A stretch of DNA of 64,000 nucleotides from Actinomycetes bacterium. GTDB lineage: Bacteria > Actinomycetota > Acidimicrobiia > Acidimicrobiales > Bog-793. The translations under genes were made by a program, and so were the position numbers. Positions 49,160 through 59,671 of this stretch are shown piece by piece; position 1 is the first letter of the stretch; each line of letters starts with the position of its first letter. The stretch covers positions 1 to 64,000 of the forward strand of contig JAKBAA010000006.1 of NCBI GenBank assembly GCA_021809425.1, read 5' to 3'. The notes under the pieces were generated by a model. That model did not search any database, was not told the origin of the DNA, and saw only the letters and a program-made list of their open reading frames with translations.

Positions 49160-50358
49160 TGGCCGAGCCCTTCCCGAAGCGGCGCGTCGCGGTCACCGGC
49201 CTCGGCATCCTCTCGTGCTGCGGGTCCGGCCTCGACGCCTTCTTCGGGGGGCTCTGCGGCCCGGCTCCGGCCGGGCCGCACACCGTCGTCGGCTACGACC
49301 CGACCGCCTACTTCGACGCGAAGGAGGCCCGCCAGACCGACCGCTTCGCCCAGCTGTCCATTGCCTCGGCAGCGATGGCCCTCGACGACGCCGGCGAGGT
49401 CGGCACCGACCCGCTGCGCTCCGGCGTCGTGTACGGCACCGGCGTCGGGGGGCTCGAGACGCTCCAGGAGCAGATCGGCGCCCTCATCGAGAAGGGGCCG
49501 CGGCGGGTCTCGCCGCGGCTCGTTCCGATGATGATGGCCAACGCCGGGGCCGCCGGCATCTCGATGCGCTTCGGCTGGACCGGCCCGTGCGAGACGGTCG
49601 TGACGGCGTGCGCCGCCGGCGCCCACTCGATCGGCAACGCCTACCGGCTCATCGCCTACGGGCGCTGCGACGCCGTCATCGCGGGCGGCGCCGAGGCGGC
49701 GATGACCCCGGTCGGCGGCCGGCCGGCCGTCGGGGAGGTGGCGTTCGCCAACATGACGGCGCTGTCGACGAGCGGCGTCTCGCGCCCCTTCGACCGCCGG
49801 CGCGACGGGTTCGTCCTCGCCGAGGGGGCGGCCACCCTCGTGCTCGAGGAGCTGGAGCACGCCCGGGCCCGGGGCGCACGGATCTACGCCGAGCTGCTCG
49901 GCGCCGCCTCGACGGCCGACGCCCACCACATCACGGCCCCCTCCCCCGACGGGACCGGCGCCGTCGCCTGCATGGAGCTCGCCCTCGCCGATGCCGGGCT
50001 GTCGCCGGGCGAGGTGGCCCACGTGAACGCCCACGGCACCTCGACCCCGCTCAACGACCTGGCCGAGGCGCAGGCCATCCGCAAGGTCTTCGGCGCCTCC
50101 GCACCGCCGGTGACCTCGATCAAGGGCGTCACCGGGCACGCCCTCGGTGCCGCCGGGGCGATCGAGGCGGTGGCGGTGGCCCTCACGATCGACCGCCGCC
50201 TCATCCCGCCGACCGCCGGCCTCGAGGAGGTCGACCCGGAGATCGAGCTCGACCTCGTGCGCCAGCCACGCCCGTTCCAGCCGGGTCCGGTGCTGTCCAA
50301 CAACTTCGGGTTCGGCGGGCACAACGGGTGCCTCGTCCTCGGCCCGGTCGCACCCTGA
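49159..50358 (+). CDS. fabF: Beta-ketoacyl-ACP synthase II
   Basis: VAVTGLGILSCCG, VVTACAAGAHSIGNAYRLI, VNAHGTSTPLNDLAEA, KGVTGHALGAAGAIEA. Confidence 0.96.
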   Translation: MAEPFPKRRVAVTGLGILSCCGSGLDAFFGGLCGPAPAGPHTVVGYDPTAYFDAKEARQTDRFAQLSIASAAMALDDAGEVGTDPLRSGVVYGTGVGGLETLQEQIGALIEKGPRRVSPRLVPMMMANAGAAGISMRFGWTGPCETVVTACAAGAHSIGNAYRLIAYGRCDAVIAGGAEAAMTPVGGRPAVGEVAFANMTALSTSGVSRPFDRRRDGFVLAEGAATLVLEELEHARARGARIYAELLGAASTADAHHITAPSPDGTGAVACMELALADAGLSPGEVAHVNAHGTSTPLNDLAEAQAIRKVFGASAPPVTSIKGVTGHALGAAGAIEAVAVALTIDRRLIPPTAGLEEVDPEIELDLVRQPRPFQPGPVLSNNFGFGGHNGCLVLGPVAP

Positions 50359-51953
50359 CGGGCGCCACCGACCGCCCGGGCGACGCCGGGGACCTCGCCG
50401 TCGGCGCCTTCCGGGAGGACGGGCCGTGGCTCGTCGAGCCCGACCGGCTCCGCTGGCGGGTCGGCCTGGCGGAGGTCCGCCGGCACACCCATGCCGAGGT
50501 GCCGGGCCTCATCCGCCGGCGCCGCCTGCCGCCGGCGCGGCGCATGGCGACGGTCTCCTGGCACATCGGCCTGGCCCTCGCCGGCTGGTACCTGCGCGAC
50601 CGGCGCTGCGGGCGGGAGCGCTCCCGCGCCGGCCTGTCGCGGCGGCTGCGGCGTGCCTTCCAGGCACTTGGCCCCACCTACATCAAGCTCGGCCAGGTCC
50701 TCTCCTCGGGCGAGGGCATCTTCCCGCCCGAGCTGGTCGCCGAGTTCAAGCTGCTCCGCGACCGGGTGCCGGCCGAGGACTTCGCCACCGTGCGGGCCAC
50801 CGTCGAGGCCGATCTCGGTCGGCGCCTCGAGGAGGTGTTCGCCTTCTTCGACCCGACCCCGCTCGCCGCCGCCTCCATCGCCCAGGTCCACCCGGCGCGC
50901 CTGGCCGACGGCACCGACGTCGTCGTCAAGGTCCAGCGCCCACGCGTCGCCCAGCTCGTGCGGGACGACCTCGCCGCCATGAGCTACCTCGCGCCCCACC
51001 TGGTCGGCCGCATCCCGATCGCCGTGCTGGCCAACCCGCCGGCCCTCATCGAGCTGTTCGCCGAGACCATCGTCGAGGAGCTCGACTTCCGCCTCGAGGC
51101 GGAGAACATGCTGGACATCGCCGGCATCCTCGTCCGGACCGGGCAGCGGGCGATCGTCGTGCCCCGCCCGCACCCCCGCCTCGTCACCCCGCGCGTCCTC
51201 GTCATGGAGCGGCTCGACGGCTTCGCCTGGGACGAGGTCGGGGCCATGCGGGCGGCCGGCATCGACACCGAGGCGGTCCTGCGGGCCGGGGTCGTCTCCT
51301 TCCTCGAGGGTGCCCTCCTCTACGGGGTGTTCCACGGCGACCTGCACGGCGGCAACCTGTTCGTCCAGCGCGACGGGCGGGTGGCCCTGCTCGACTTCGG
51401 GATCACCGGCCGCCTCGACGAGACCCGCCGCCTCGCCTTCCTGCGCCTCGTGATGGGCGGCACCATGAACGACGTCCGCTCCCAGGTGGTCGCCCTACAG
51501 GCCCTCGGCGCCCTCCGCCCCGACGCCGACGTCGACCAGGTGATCGCCGACCTCCACCTCGACGCCGCGCCGACCGACGTCACCCAGCTGACCGCCGAGG
51601 AGCTCACGGCGCAGCTGCGAGACCTCACGCGCCAGCTCCTCGCCTACGGGGCGAAGCTGCCGAAGGAGCTCATGCTGTTCGTCAAGGACATCCTGTTCCT
51701 CGACGGCGCCGTCGCCGCCTTCGCCCCCGACGTCGACCTGCTCGGCGAGATCGCCGGGATCGCCACCTACTTCGCCAGCCGCCACGGCGGCCGGATCGCC
51801 GACGACATCGGGGTGGACCCCCGCCAGCAGGCCGTCGACCTCGACGGCGTGCGGTCGTCGCTCGGTGTCGGCAGCGACATCGAGCGCCTCAGCTACCGGG
51901 ACCTCCAGGAACGGCGGGCCACCCTGCGCCGCAAGCTCGGCCCGGACCGGTGA
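50355..51953 (+). CDS. ABC1/AarF/UbiB-family atypical kinase (start uncertain)
   Basis: [75 protein letters not shown]. Possible CTG start in a CTGA overlap with fabF. Confidence 0.9.
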   Translation: MTGATDRPGDAGDLAVGAFREDGPWLVEPDRLRWRVGLAEVRRHTHAEVPGLIRRRRLPPARRMATVSWHIGLALAGWYLRDRRCGRERSRAGLSRRLRRAFQALGPTYIKLGQVLSSGEGIFPPELVAEFKLLRDRVPAEDFATVRATVEADLGRRLEEVFAFFDPTPLAAASIAQVHPARLADGTDVVVKVQRPRVAQLVRDDLAAMSYLAPHLVGRIPIAVLANPPALIELFAETIVEELDFRLEAENMLDIAGILVRTGQRAIVVPRPHPRLVTPRVLVMERLDGFAWDEVGAMRAAGIDTEAVLRAGVVSFLEGALLYGVFHGDLHGGNLFVQRDGRVALLDFGITGRLDETRRLAFLRLVMGGTMNDVRSQVVALQALGALRPDADVDQVIADLHLDAAPTDVTQLTAEELTAQLRDLTRQLLAYGAKLPKELMLFVKDILFLDGAVAAFAPDVDLLGEIAGIATYFASRHGGRIADDIGVDPRQQAVDLDGVRSSLGVGSDIERLSYRDLQERRATLRRKLGPDR

Positions 51954-52984
51954 CCGATGACCAGGCCGGCGACCCGGCCGGCGACCCGCCGCCGGCACCG
52001 GCCCGGACCGCCACCCGGTTGCGCCGTGGCCGGTGCCGCGGCGCGCTCGGTGCCGCCGTCGCCGCCATGGCGATCCTGGTCGGCACCGTCGCCACCCCGG
52101 CCGAGGTGGGCACGGCCACCGGGGCGGCGCCCCCGACCGGCGGCATCCTGCTCGCCCTCGGGGACTCGCTGGCCGCCGGCTACCAGCCGACCGACGGCCG
52201 CCGGCTGCCGCCCACGAGCCCGTCGAGCGGGCTACCCGACCAGGGCTACCCGGGCGGCTACGCCCGCGCCGTGGCGGCCGCCGAGCACCTCCACCTCGTC
52301 GACCTCGCCTGCCCGGGCGAGACCACCGCCAGCTTCGCCGGCCGGCCGGCCCAGCCGGCCTGCGCCACCCTCTACCGCGCCGCCACCGGCGCCCGGTCCC
52401 AGCTCGGCGCCGCGCTCGCCTTCCTGGCCACCCACCGCGGCACCGTCCGGCTCGTCACGATCGACCTCGGGGCGAACGACGTCGTCGGCTGCCAGTCCGG
52501 GAGCACCGTGTCGCTCTCCTGCGTACGCGCCACCACCGTGCGCGTCCGGGCGCGCCTCGACCACGACCTCGCCCGCCTCGCCGCCGCCCTCCACGCCGAC
52601 GACCCGACCGCCCGGCTCGCCGGCATGACCTACTACGACCCGTTCCTCGCCCTCGCCTACCAGCCGGGCGGGCTGGCCGGGCTGGCCGAGGCGGCGTTCA
52701 GCCTCGCCGCCGTGGGCACCTTCGATGCCGCCCTCACCACCGTGTACCGGGCGCACGGTGCCGTCGTCGCCGACGTCGCCGGCGCCTTCGACACGGGCAG
52801 GTCGCGCCCGGTCGAGACCTACCGGGGGGTCCGCCTCGCCCTCGACGCGGCCGTCGTCTGCCGGCTCACCTGGATGTGCCCCCTCCCCCACCACGCCACG
52901 CCGGACATCCACCCGACGACCGCCGGCTACGCCCGCATCGCCGCCGCCTTCGTGGCCGCCCTCCGGCGCGCACCCGCCCGCTAG
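51950..52984 (+). CDS. Secreted SGNH/GDSL hydrolase
   Basis: Signal/TM; LLALGDSLAAGYQP (block I), DLGANDVVGC, TPDIHPTTAGYARIA (block V); GTGA overlap with the kinase stop. Confidence 0.88.
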   Translation: MTDDQAGDPAGDPPPAPARTATRLRRGRCRGALGAAVAAMAILVGTVATPAEVGTATGAAPPTGGILLALGDSLAAGYQPTDGRRLPPTSPSSGLPDQGYPGGYARAVAAAEHLHLVDLACPGETTASFAGRPAQPACATLYRAATGARSQLGAALAFLATHRGTVRLVTIDLGANDVVGCQSGSTVSLSCVRATTVRVRARLDHDLARLAAALHADDPTARLAGMTYYDPFLALAYQPGGLAGLAEAAFSLAAVGTFDAALTTVYRAHGAVVADVAGAFDTGRSRPVETYRGVRLALDAAVVCRLTWMCPLPHHATPDIHPTTAGYARIAAAFVAALRRAPAR

Positions 52985-53088
52985 CCTTCCTTCCGGCCCG
53001 GGCCGTCTCGGGAGCCCCGCTCCCCTCGTCTGCTGCGCAGCGTCCCCCGCCCTGTCGGAGGAACCTGCGCCCTCCGAAGGAGCGTTCC

Positions 53089-53460
53089 GTGTCCTTGCAT
53101 CCCGACCTCGTCGCGGTGGAGACCCTCCGAGCCCACCTCCCGTCCTTCGCCGGGCCGTACCTCGAGCTCGCCGCCGACTACGGCGAGGACCTCACCGCCC
53201 AGGTGGTCTTCCACGAGCTCGCCGATCTCGTGGCGGCGGCGCTGCGCACCGGGACCCACGAGCGGTTCCTCGAGGAGGCCTTCGACGCCCTCGAGCACGT
53301 CGCCGCCCTCGAGCGGGCCGACGCCGTCGAGGCGGTCGGGCTCTGCTTCCTCGGCGCCCTCCCGGACGAGGTGCTGGCGCTCGCCGACACCTACCTCGGG
53401 CCACGAACCGAGGCCATGCTCGACGCGCTGCTCGAGGGGACGCTCGACCTGGAGGGCTGA
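53089..53460 (+). CDS. Hypothetical acidic helical protein
   Basis: AAGGAG SD 6 nt before the GTG; VSLHPDLVAVETLRAHLPSFAGPYLELAADYGEDLTAQVVFHELADLV...; 123 aa. Confidence 0.6.
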   Translation: MSLHPDLVAVETLRAHLPSFAGPYLELAADYGEDLTAQVVFHELADLVAAALRTGTHERFLEEAFDALEHVAALERADAVEAVGLCFLGALPDEVLALADTYLGPRTEAMLDALLEGTLDLEG

Positions 53461-53480
53461 AGCCGGCGGTCGCCCTCGCG

Positions 53481-56147
53481 TCAGGCGCGCAGGATCGCCC
53501 CGAGCCGCTCGGCGGCAAGCGCGATGGCGGCAGAGCGGAAGGCCGCGACGTCCTGGTCGGACAGCGTCCGCTCGAGGGCACGAAGGCGCGTGCGCACGGT
53601 GACCGAGCGCGTGCCGTCCCCGGCGCGGTAGGCGTCGAGGACGGCGACCGCCTCGCCGAGGTCGCCGGCCGCCTCCCGCACGACGGCGACCAGGTCGTCA
53701 GCCGGGCGAGCCTCGGCGAGGACGAAGGCCAGGTCGACGTCGCTCGACGGGTAGCGGCTGACCGGCCGGGCGAGCGGGCTCCGCCGGGGGGTGGCGAGCA
53801 GGCCGGCCACGTCGCACACGAGCCAGCCGACCCGGCGGCCGGGCGGCAGGTCGAAGGTGGCGAGCAGCGACGGATCGACCTCGCCGAGCGCCCCGACACA
53901 GCGCCCCGACGAGCCCGAGCCCTGGCGGATCCAGGCGGCGCGGCTCGGGTGACAGCCGGCGAGGAGGTCCCCGACAAGGCCCTCGCCGGCGCCCCCGCCG
54001 GCACGGTCCCCGTCGCCACGGCCGGCACGGTCCTCCGCTGCTGCAGCGCCGGCCCGCAGCCGGGGCTGGTCGAGCGCCAGCGCGTCCGGGTCCAGGCCGA
54101 GCCCGTCGACGAGGCGCCACCAGCAGGCGACGGCGGCGCTCGCGTCGTCGCCGGGTGCGCCGAGCAGGACGCCCACGAGCTCGCGCTCTTCGACGTGGGC
54201 CTGGAGCAGGCCGTCGCCGGCGGGACCGGGCGTCGCGGGGGCGGTCGGGCGGGCGGCGAAGACGGCGCCGAGCTCGAAGAGGCGGACGTCGTCGTTCTGG
54301 CGGCTGACGTTGCGACGCAGGGCGTCGAGCAGGCCGGGCAGGAGGTGCGTGCGCAGCGCCGACTCCTCGGCCACCATCGGGTTGGCGAGCGCGACGGCAC
54401 CGGCCCGCACCTCGAGCCGGCGGGCGACCGTCGGGTCGACGATGGAGCTCGTCCAGGCCTCGTCGACCCCGGCGCCGGTGAGCAGCCGGCGGAGCCGCCG
54501 CCGCAGCACCTGCCCGTCGCTCAGGCGGCCCACGCCGGGAGCGCGCCGCGGGGTGCCGGCGATGCGCTCGTAGCCGTAGTGGCGGGCGACCTCCTCGACG
54601 ACGTCCACCTCGAGGGTGACGTCGGGGCGGAACGACGGGACGGTCACCTCGAGGCCGCCGGGGAGGGGCGAGGTCGTGAAGCCGATCGGCTCGAGGCAGC
54701 CGGCCGCCTCCTCGGCGGCGAGGGCGGTGCCGAGCACGCCGTTCAACCGGTCGGTGCGAAGGACGATCCGCCGCGCCGGGCGCGCCACGGCACGCACGTC
54801 GACCACGCCGGCGGCCACGAGCGGGGCAGGGGCGCCCGCCGCCGCGGCGGCGGCCGCAACGAGCTCGACGACACGGTCGGCGGCGCGCACGAGCCCTTCG
54901 GGGTCGATGCCCCGCTCGAAGCGCACCGACGCCTCGCTGCGCAGCCCGTGGTGGCGCGCCGAGCGCACGATGCGGCGCGGCTCGAAGGCTGCCGCCTCGA
55001 GCAGCACACGGGTCGTCGTCGCGCTGACCTCGGTGGCAGCCCCACCCATCACCCCGGCAAGGCCGACCACGTGGTCGTCGAGGTCGGCGACGACGCACTC
55101 GTGGCGAACGTCGGCCTGGCGTTGGTCGGCCCCGGCAGCGGCGCCGACCGGCAGGGTGAGCTGGCCGAGGTGGCGCTCGACGCCGTCGAGCGTGACGAGT
55201 TGCTCGCCCGGGCGCGCGAGGCGCACGGCGATGCCACCGCCGCCCAGCCGGTCGAGGTCGTAGGCGTGGGTCGGCTGGCCGAGCTCGAGCATGACGTAGT
55301 TGGTCGCGTCGACGACGGCCGAGATCGGGCGCATCCCGGCGAGGACCAGCCGGCGCTGCACCTGCGGCGGCGAGGCGACCGGCACCAGCTGCTCGACGAC
55401 CCGCACGACCAGCCGCTCGCAGGCCTCCGGGGCGGCCACCTCCGCCCGGGCCAGCCCGGCGGCCGGCGGCCCGGCCTCGACCGGCTGCGGCGTCGGGACG
55501 GTGAGCGGCAGCCGTGCCATCGCGGCAAGGTCGCGGGCGACGCCGAGGATGCACAGGGCATCCGGCCGGTTGGGCTCGACGGCGAGGTCGAGGACGACGT
55601 CCGGTCGCAGACCGAGGTGCTCGGCGAGCGGCTGGCCGAGCGCGAGTGCGCCGGGAGCACCGGCGGCTGCCTCGTGGGCGCCGTCACCGACCCCCCGCTC
55701 GAGCACGAGGATGCCGGCGGCGTCGGTCGCCAGCTCGAGCTCGGCGCTCGAGCAGAGCATGCCGTTCGAGGTCACCCCACGGAGGGCCCGACGCTCGATG
55801 CGCATCCCGCCGGGCAGCGTCGTGCCGACGGTGGCGAGCGGCACGACGTCACCGAGGCCGAAGTTCCAGGCGCCGCAGACGACCTCGACGGGCTCGTTGC
55901 CGCCGGCGTCGACGAGGACGCGCCGGATGCGATCGGCCCCCTTGATCGGGCCGATCTCGACGACCCGCGCCAGCACGACGCCCGGCAGGTCGCCAGGGAC
56001 GGGGGTGACGCGCTCCACCACGAGGCCCAGGCTGTCGAGCGTCTCGGTGAGCCGGCGCAGGCCGGGGCCGGTCACCGGCACGCCGCCGGGGCCGAAGAAG
56101 GCCTCGAGCGGCACGAAGTCGCCGAGCCACGAGAGCGGGACGAGCAC
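53481..56147 (-). CDS. pheT: Phenylalanyl-tRNA synthetase beta subunit
   Basis: MLVPLSWLGDFVPLEAF, VVCGAWNFGLGDVVPLATVG, IEPNRPDALCILGVARDLAA-like region, C-terminal FDX-ACB. Confidence 0.96.
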   Translation of the reverse strand: MLVPLSWLGDFVPLEAFFGPGGVPVTGPGLRRLTETLDSLGLVVERVTPVPGDLPGVVLARVVEIGPIKGADRIRRVLVDAGGNEPVEVVCGAWNFGLGDVVPLATVGTTLPGGMRIERRALRGVTSNGMLCSSAELELATDAAGILVLERGVGDGAHEAAAGAPGALALGQPLAEHLGLRPDVVLDLAVEPNRPDALCILGVARDLAAMARLPLTVPTPQPVEAGPPAAGLARAEVAAPEACERLVVRVVEQLVPVASPPQVQRRLVLAGMRPISAVVDATNYVMLELGQPTHAYDLDRLGGGGIAVRLARPGEQLVTLDGVERHLGQLTLPVGAAAGADQRQADVRHECVVADLDDHVVGLAGVMGGAATEVSATTTRVLLEAAAFEPRRIVRSARHHGLRSEASVRFERGIDPEGLVRAADRVVELVAAAAAAAGAPAPLVAAGVVDVRAVARPARRIVLRTDRLNGVLGTALAAEEAAGCLEPIGFTTSPLPGGLEVTVPSFRPDVTLEVDVVEEVARHYGYERIAGTPRRAPGVGRLSDGQVLRRRLRRLLTGAGVDEAWTSSIVDPTVARRLEVRAGAVALANPMVAEESALRTHLLPGLLDALRRNVSRQNDDVRLFELGAVFAARPTAPATPGPAGDGLLQAHVEERELVGVLLGAPGDDASAAVACWWRLVDGLGLDPDALALDQPRLRAGAAAAEDRAGRGDGDRAGGGAGEGLVGDLLAGCHPSRAAWIRQGSGSSGRCVGALGEVDPSLLATFDLPPGRRVGWLVCDVAGLLATPRRSPLARPVSRYPSSDVDLAFVLAEARPADDLVAVVREAAGDLGEAVAVLDAYRAGDGTRSVTVRTRLRALERTLSDQDVAAFRSAAIALAAERLGAILRA

Positions 56148-56189
56148 CGGGCTCCTTTCGGTGGGAAGGGGGACGGGGGGACGGGGTTG

Positions 56190-57341
56190 TCAGAGCTGGC
56201 GCAGGAAGCGCACGTCGTTCTCGATGAACGTGCGCAGGTCCTCCACCTCGTGGCGCATGAGGGCCAGCCGGTCGATGCCGAACCCGAAGGCGAAGCCCGA
56301 CCACTCCTCCGGATCGACCCCGGTGGCCTGGAACACGGCCGGGTGGACCATGCCGCAGCCGCCGAGCTCGATCCAGCCCACCTGGCCGCAGGTGCGGCAA
56401 CCCTCGCCACCGCAGATGGTGCAGGTCACCTCGAACTCTGCCGACGGCTCGGTGAAGGGGAAGTAGGCCGGCCGGAGCCGGGATCGGGTGCCCTCGCCGA
56501 AGATGGCCCGGACGAACGTGTCGATCGTGCCGACGAGGTCGGCGAAGGTGACGCCGCGGTCGACGACGAACCCCTCGATCTGGTGGAACACCGGCAGGTG
56601 GCGGGCGTCGGCGGTGTCCCGGCGGTAGACACGGCCGGGGGCGACGGCGTAGATGGGCAGCTGGCCGCGCTCGAGCAGGCGGACCTGCACCGGGGAGGTC
56701 TGGCTTCGAAGCAGCAGCGAGGCGCCCCCGGCGAGGTCCAGGTAGAAGCTGTCCTGGGCGCTGCGCGCCGGGTGGTCGGGCGGCATGTTGAGCGCCGTGA
56801 AGTTGTGCCAGTCCGACTCCGCCTCGGGCCCCTCGGCGATCTCGTAGCCCATCCCGACGAACACGTCCTCGAGCTCCTCGCGCACCTGGGTGACCACGTG
56901 CAGGTGCCCCGGCCGCCAGCGCGCCGTGACCTCGGTCAGGTCGAGGGCGTCCGCTGCCAGCTGGGCGGCGCGCGCCTCGGTGGCGAGCTCGGCGGCACGC
57001 GCCTCGGCGAGCGACTCCAGCTCGGCACGCCGGTCGTTCAGCACGAGCCCCACCCGGCGGCGCTCGTCCGGGTCGAGCGCCCCGAGGCTGCGCCGCCAGA
57101 CGAGCAGGGGCGAGCTCCGTCCGAGATGGGCGTGGCGGGCGGCCTCGAGCGCCTCGAGCGAGCCGGCCGCCTGGAGGGCCCCGCGGGCGGCGGCGGCGGC
57201 GGCCTCGACCGCTCCGGGGTCGGGGGGCGCCTCGGTCCCCGTTCCGCCCGTCGTGTCGTCGCCCATCGTCCCGTCCTCGCCCTCGGCCCGCCCACCCCTG
57301 CCGTCGCCCGCCGGGCGGCCCCGGGCGGGCAACCTGCTCAT
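56190..57341 (-). CDS. pheS: Phenylalanyl-tRNA synthetase alpha subunit (start may be 57266)
   Basis: FVGMGYEIAEGPEAESDWHNFTALNMPPDHPARSAQDSFYL, VYRRDTADARHLPVFHQIEGFVVD, GIDRLALMRHEVEDLR. Confidence 0.96.
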   Translation of the reverse strand: MSRLPARGRPAGDGRGGRAEGEDGTMGDDTTGGTGTEAPPDPGAVEAAAAAARGALQAAGSLEALEAARHAHLGRSSPLLVWRRSLGALDPDERRRVGLVLNDRRAELESLAEARAAELATEARAAQLAADALDLTEVTARWRPGHLHVVTQVREELEDVFVGMGYEIAEGPEAESDWHNFTALNMPPDHPARSAQDSFYLDLAGGASLLLRSQTSPVQVRLLERGQLPIYAVAPGRVYRRDTADARHLPVFHQIEGFVVDRGVTFADLVGTIDTFVRAIFGEGTRSRLRPAYFPFTEPSAEFEVTCTICGGEGCRTCGQVGWIELGGCGMVHPAVFQATGVDPEEWSGFAFGFGIDRLALMRHEVEDLRTFIENDVRFLRQL

Positions 57342-58147
57342 CGTAGGTGCTCGCCCGCCGACGCCTGGCCGGCGCGGCGACGGCGGGCGGCCTCGAAGCA
57401 GAGCACCGTGGCGGCCATCGCCACGTTGAGGGACTCACCGCCTCCGGCCATCGGGATCGTGACCACCCCGTCCAGCTGCGCCTGCAACGACGGGTCGAGC
57501 CCGTTGGCCTCGTTGCCGAGCACCAGGGCCACCGGTGGCTCGAGGGAGGCCGACAGGTAGTCGTCGCCGTGGCGGGCCACCGTGGCGAGGGACCGCACCC
57601 CGGCGGCCCGCAGCGCCTCGAGCACCCCGGCAGGGTCCCCCCCGACGGCCAGGCGGACCCGCACGAGTGCCCCGGCCGAGGCCCGGACGACCTTCGGGTT
57701 GTACGGGTCGGCGCTCTCCCCGCAGACCACCACGCCGGCGCACCCGGCGGCGTCGGCGCTGCGCACGATGGCCCCGAGGTTGCCCGGGTCGCGCACCGTG
57801 ACGCAGACCACCACCGGCCCCTCGGCGAGCGCCGCCGGCGCCAGGAGGTCGCCGAGCGGGACGTCGACGAAGGGCGCCACGGCGCACACCGGCTGCGGGG
57901 TCACCGTGTCGCTCACCGCCTCGAGCAGCCCGGGACGCAACGTGAACACCCGGGCGCCGGCGTCCCGGGCGCGCCCGATCAGCGCGCCGACGCCGCGCGC
58001 CTCCTCGGCGCCCGGCGCGTGGAACACCGCTTCGAGCGGCACCGCCGCCTCGAGGGCGGCCTCGACGAGCTTGGCGCCCTCGAGCACGAACCGCTCCTCG
58101 TGCTGGCGGGCCGCCCGCTGGTGGATGAGCCGGCGGAGCCGCTGCAC
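57338..58147 (-). CDS. SpoU/TrmH-family RNA 2'-O-methyltransferase
   Basis: FVLEGAKLVEAALEA, VVCVTVRDPGNLGAIVRSADAAGCAGVVV, ALVLGNEANGLDP, IPMAGGGESLNVAMAATVLCFEAAR. Start GTG 58147 or CTG 58183. Confidence 0.92.
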   Translation of the reverse strand: MQRLRRLIHQRAARQHEERFVLEGAKLVEAALEAAVPLEAVFHAPGAEEARGVGALIGRARDAGARVFTLRPGLLEAVSDTVTPQPVCAVAPFVDVPLGDLLAPAALAEGPVVVCVTVRDPGNLGAIVRSADAAGCAGVVVCGESADPYNPKVVRASAGALVRVRLAVGGDPAGVLEALRAAGVRSLATVARHGDDYLSASLEPPVALVLGNEANGLDPSLQAQLDGVVTIPMAGGGESLNVAMAATVLCFEAARRRRAGQASAGEHLR

Positions 58148-58179
58148 CCGCTGGTGGCGCGGGCCGAGCAGCAGCTCGC

Positions 58180-58575
58180 TCAGGAAGCCGCCTCCGCCCC
58201 CTCCAGGCCGGCGTCGTCGCCGGCGAGCGACTCGCCCGCCACGGCGACGAGGGCGCGGAAGGCCGCCTCGTCCCGCACGGCGAGGTCGGCGAGGATCTTG
58301 CGGTCCACCTCGACCCCGGCCCGGTGCAGGCCGGCGATGAAGCGGCTGTAGCTCATCCCCTCCGCCCGGGCCGCCGCGTTGATCCGCTGGATCCACAGCT
58401 TGCGGAAGTCGCCCTTGCGGGCCCGGCGGTCACGATAGGCGTACTGCAGGGAGTGCATCACCTGCTCGTTCGCCGCCCGGTACGACCGGGACTTGTTGCC
58501 GTAGTAACCCTTTGCCCGCTCGAGGACGGCTCTGTGGTGCTTCTTTGCGTGGACGGCGCGCTTCACCCTGGCCAT
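58180..58575 (-). CDS. rplT: 50S ribosomal protein L20
   Basis: [70 protein letters not shown]. Confidence 0.97.
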   Translation of the reverse strand: MARVKRAVHAKKHHRAVLERAKGYYGNKSRSYRAANEQVMHSLQYAYRDRRARKGDFRKLWIQRINAAARAEGMSYSRFIAGLHRAGVEVDRKILADLAVRDEAAFRALVAVAGESLAGDDAGLEGAEAAS

Positions 58576-58648
58576 CGGGGTGCTCCTTTCGACGAGATCG
58601 ACGTGGCCCGGCACCGAAGCCGGGTCCGTGTGCGGTGCGGTAGTGCGC

Positions 58649-58843
58649 TCAGATCCCGAGCAGCCGCCTCACCTGCCGGCGGTCGCCGGCCGAGATCTCG
58701 ACGTCGTGGCCGAGGCGGCGGGTGCGCCGGGTCGGCTTCTTCTCGAGCAGGTGCTTGCGGTTGGCCTGGCGGCGCAGGATCTTGCCGCTCCCGGTCACCT
58801 TGAAGCGCGCGGCCGCACCCCGGTCGGTCTTCATCTTGGGCAT
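58649..58843 (-). CDS. rpmI: 50S ribosomal protein L35
   Basis: [45 protein letters not shown]. Confidence 0.96.
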   Translation of the reverse strand: MPKMKTDRGAAARFKVTGSGKILRRQANRKHLLEKKPTRRTRRLGHDVEISAGDRRQVRRLLGI

Positions 58844-58846
58844 CGC

Positions 58847-59671
58847 TCAGGCATCTCCGCTGGTCGTCGGGGCGCCGCCGATGGCCGGCGCTCCCAGCTG
58901 CTGTGGTCGGGGTGCACCGTCGGTCGCCGGTGCCGCCGCGACGGCCATCTGCGGGGCCGGCGCGGCGCCGTTGGTGGTGGGGCCGTCGGCGGTGGGGCCG
59001 TCGGCGGTGGGGCCGTCGGTGGTGGGGCCGCTCGTGGTGGGGCCGCTCGTGGTGGGGCCGCTCGTGGTGGGGCCGCCCGCAGGGTCCGCCGAGACCGGCT
59101 CGCCCGAACCGCCCTGGGCCGTCTTGGCCGCCTGGGACTGGCGGGCCCGCTTGTCGGGGGCCAGCACCATCACCATGTTGCGGCCGTCGAGGCGTGCCTC
59201 GGACTCGATCTTGGCGACGCCGGCGACCCGCTCGGCGATCCGGTCGAGGATCCGCTTGCCGAGCTCGGAGTGGAACACCTCGCGGCCGCGGAACATGATC
59301 GTGACCTTGACCTTGTGGCCGTCTGCCAGGAACTTCTCCACCTGACGGGTCTTCGTGTCGAAGTCGCCCGGGCCGATCTTCGGCCGGTACTTCATCTCCT
59401 TGATGCCGACGTTGGTCGCCTTGCGCCGCGACTCCTTGGCCCGCTGCGCCTCGTCGAACTTGAACTTGCCGTAGTCCATGATGCGGGCCACCGGCGGGGA
59501 GGCCAGCGGGGCCACCTCGACGAGGTCCAGGTCCATCTGACGGGCGATCGCGAGGGCTTCCGGCAACGGCTTGATGCCGAGCTGCTGGCCTTCCGGATCG
59601 ACGAGGCGGACCTCACGAGCCCGGATACGGTCGTTCAGGCGTGGCTCGTTGGCGGTCGTGGCGCTGGAGAT
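58847..59671 (-). CDS. infC: Translation initiation factor IF-3, probable ATC start
   Basis: ISSATTANEPRLNDRIRAREVRLVDPEGQQLGIKPLPEALAIARQMDLDLVEVAPLASPPVARIMDYGKFKFD...; in-frame TGA 6 nt upstream of the ATC; GAGAGGAG SD. Confidence 0.93.
   Translation of the reverse strand: MSSATTANEPRLNDRIRAREVRLVDPEGQQLGIKPLPEALAIARQMDLDLVEVAPLASPPVARIMDYGKFKFDEAQRAKESRRKATNVGIKEMKYRPKIGPGDFDTKTRQVEKFLADGHKVKVTIMFRGREVFHSELGKRILDRIAERVAGVAKIESEARLDGRNMVMVLAPDKRARQSQAAKTAQGGSGEPVSADPAGGPTTSGPTTSGPTTSGPTTDGPTADGPTADGPTTNGAAPAPQMAVAAAPATDGAPRPQQLGAPAIGGAPTTSGDA
58973..59077. repeat. 15-bp tandem repeat encoding GPTTS/GPTAD units in infC C-terminal tail
   Basis: Successive ggtggggccg[ctc/tcg]gt units; protein GGPTTSGPTTSGPTTSGPTTDGPTADGPTADGPTTNG. 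Confidence 0.9.

Noticed and set aside
52725-57560. 1611-aa plus-strand ORF opposite pheT/pheS/trmH
   Set aside because: Antisense open frame produced by high GC; no domain signature; minus-strand genes are unmistakable.
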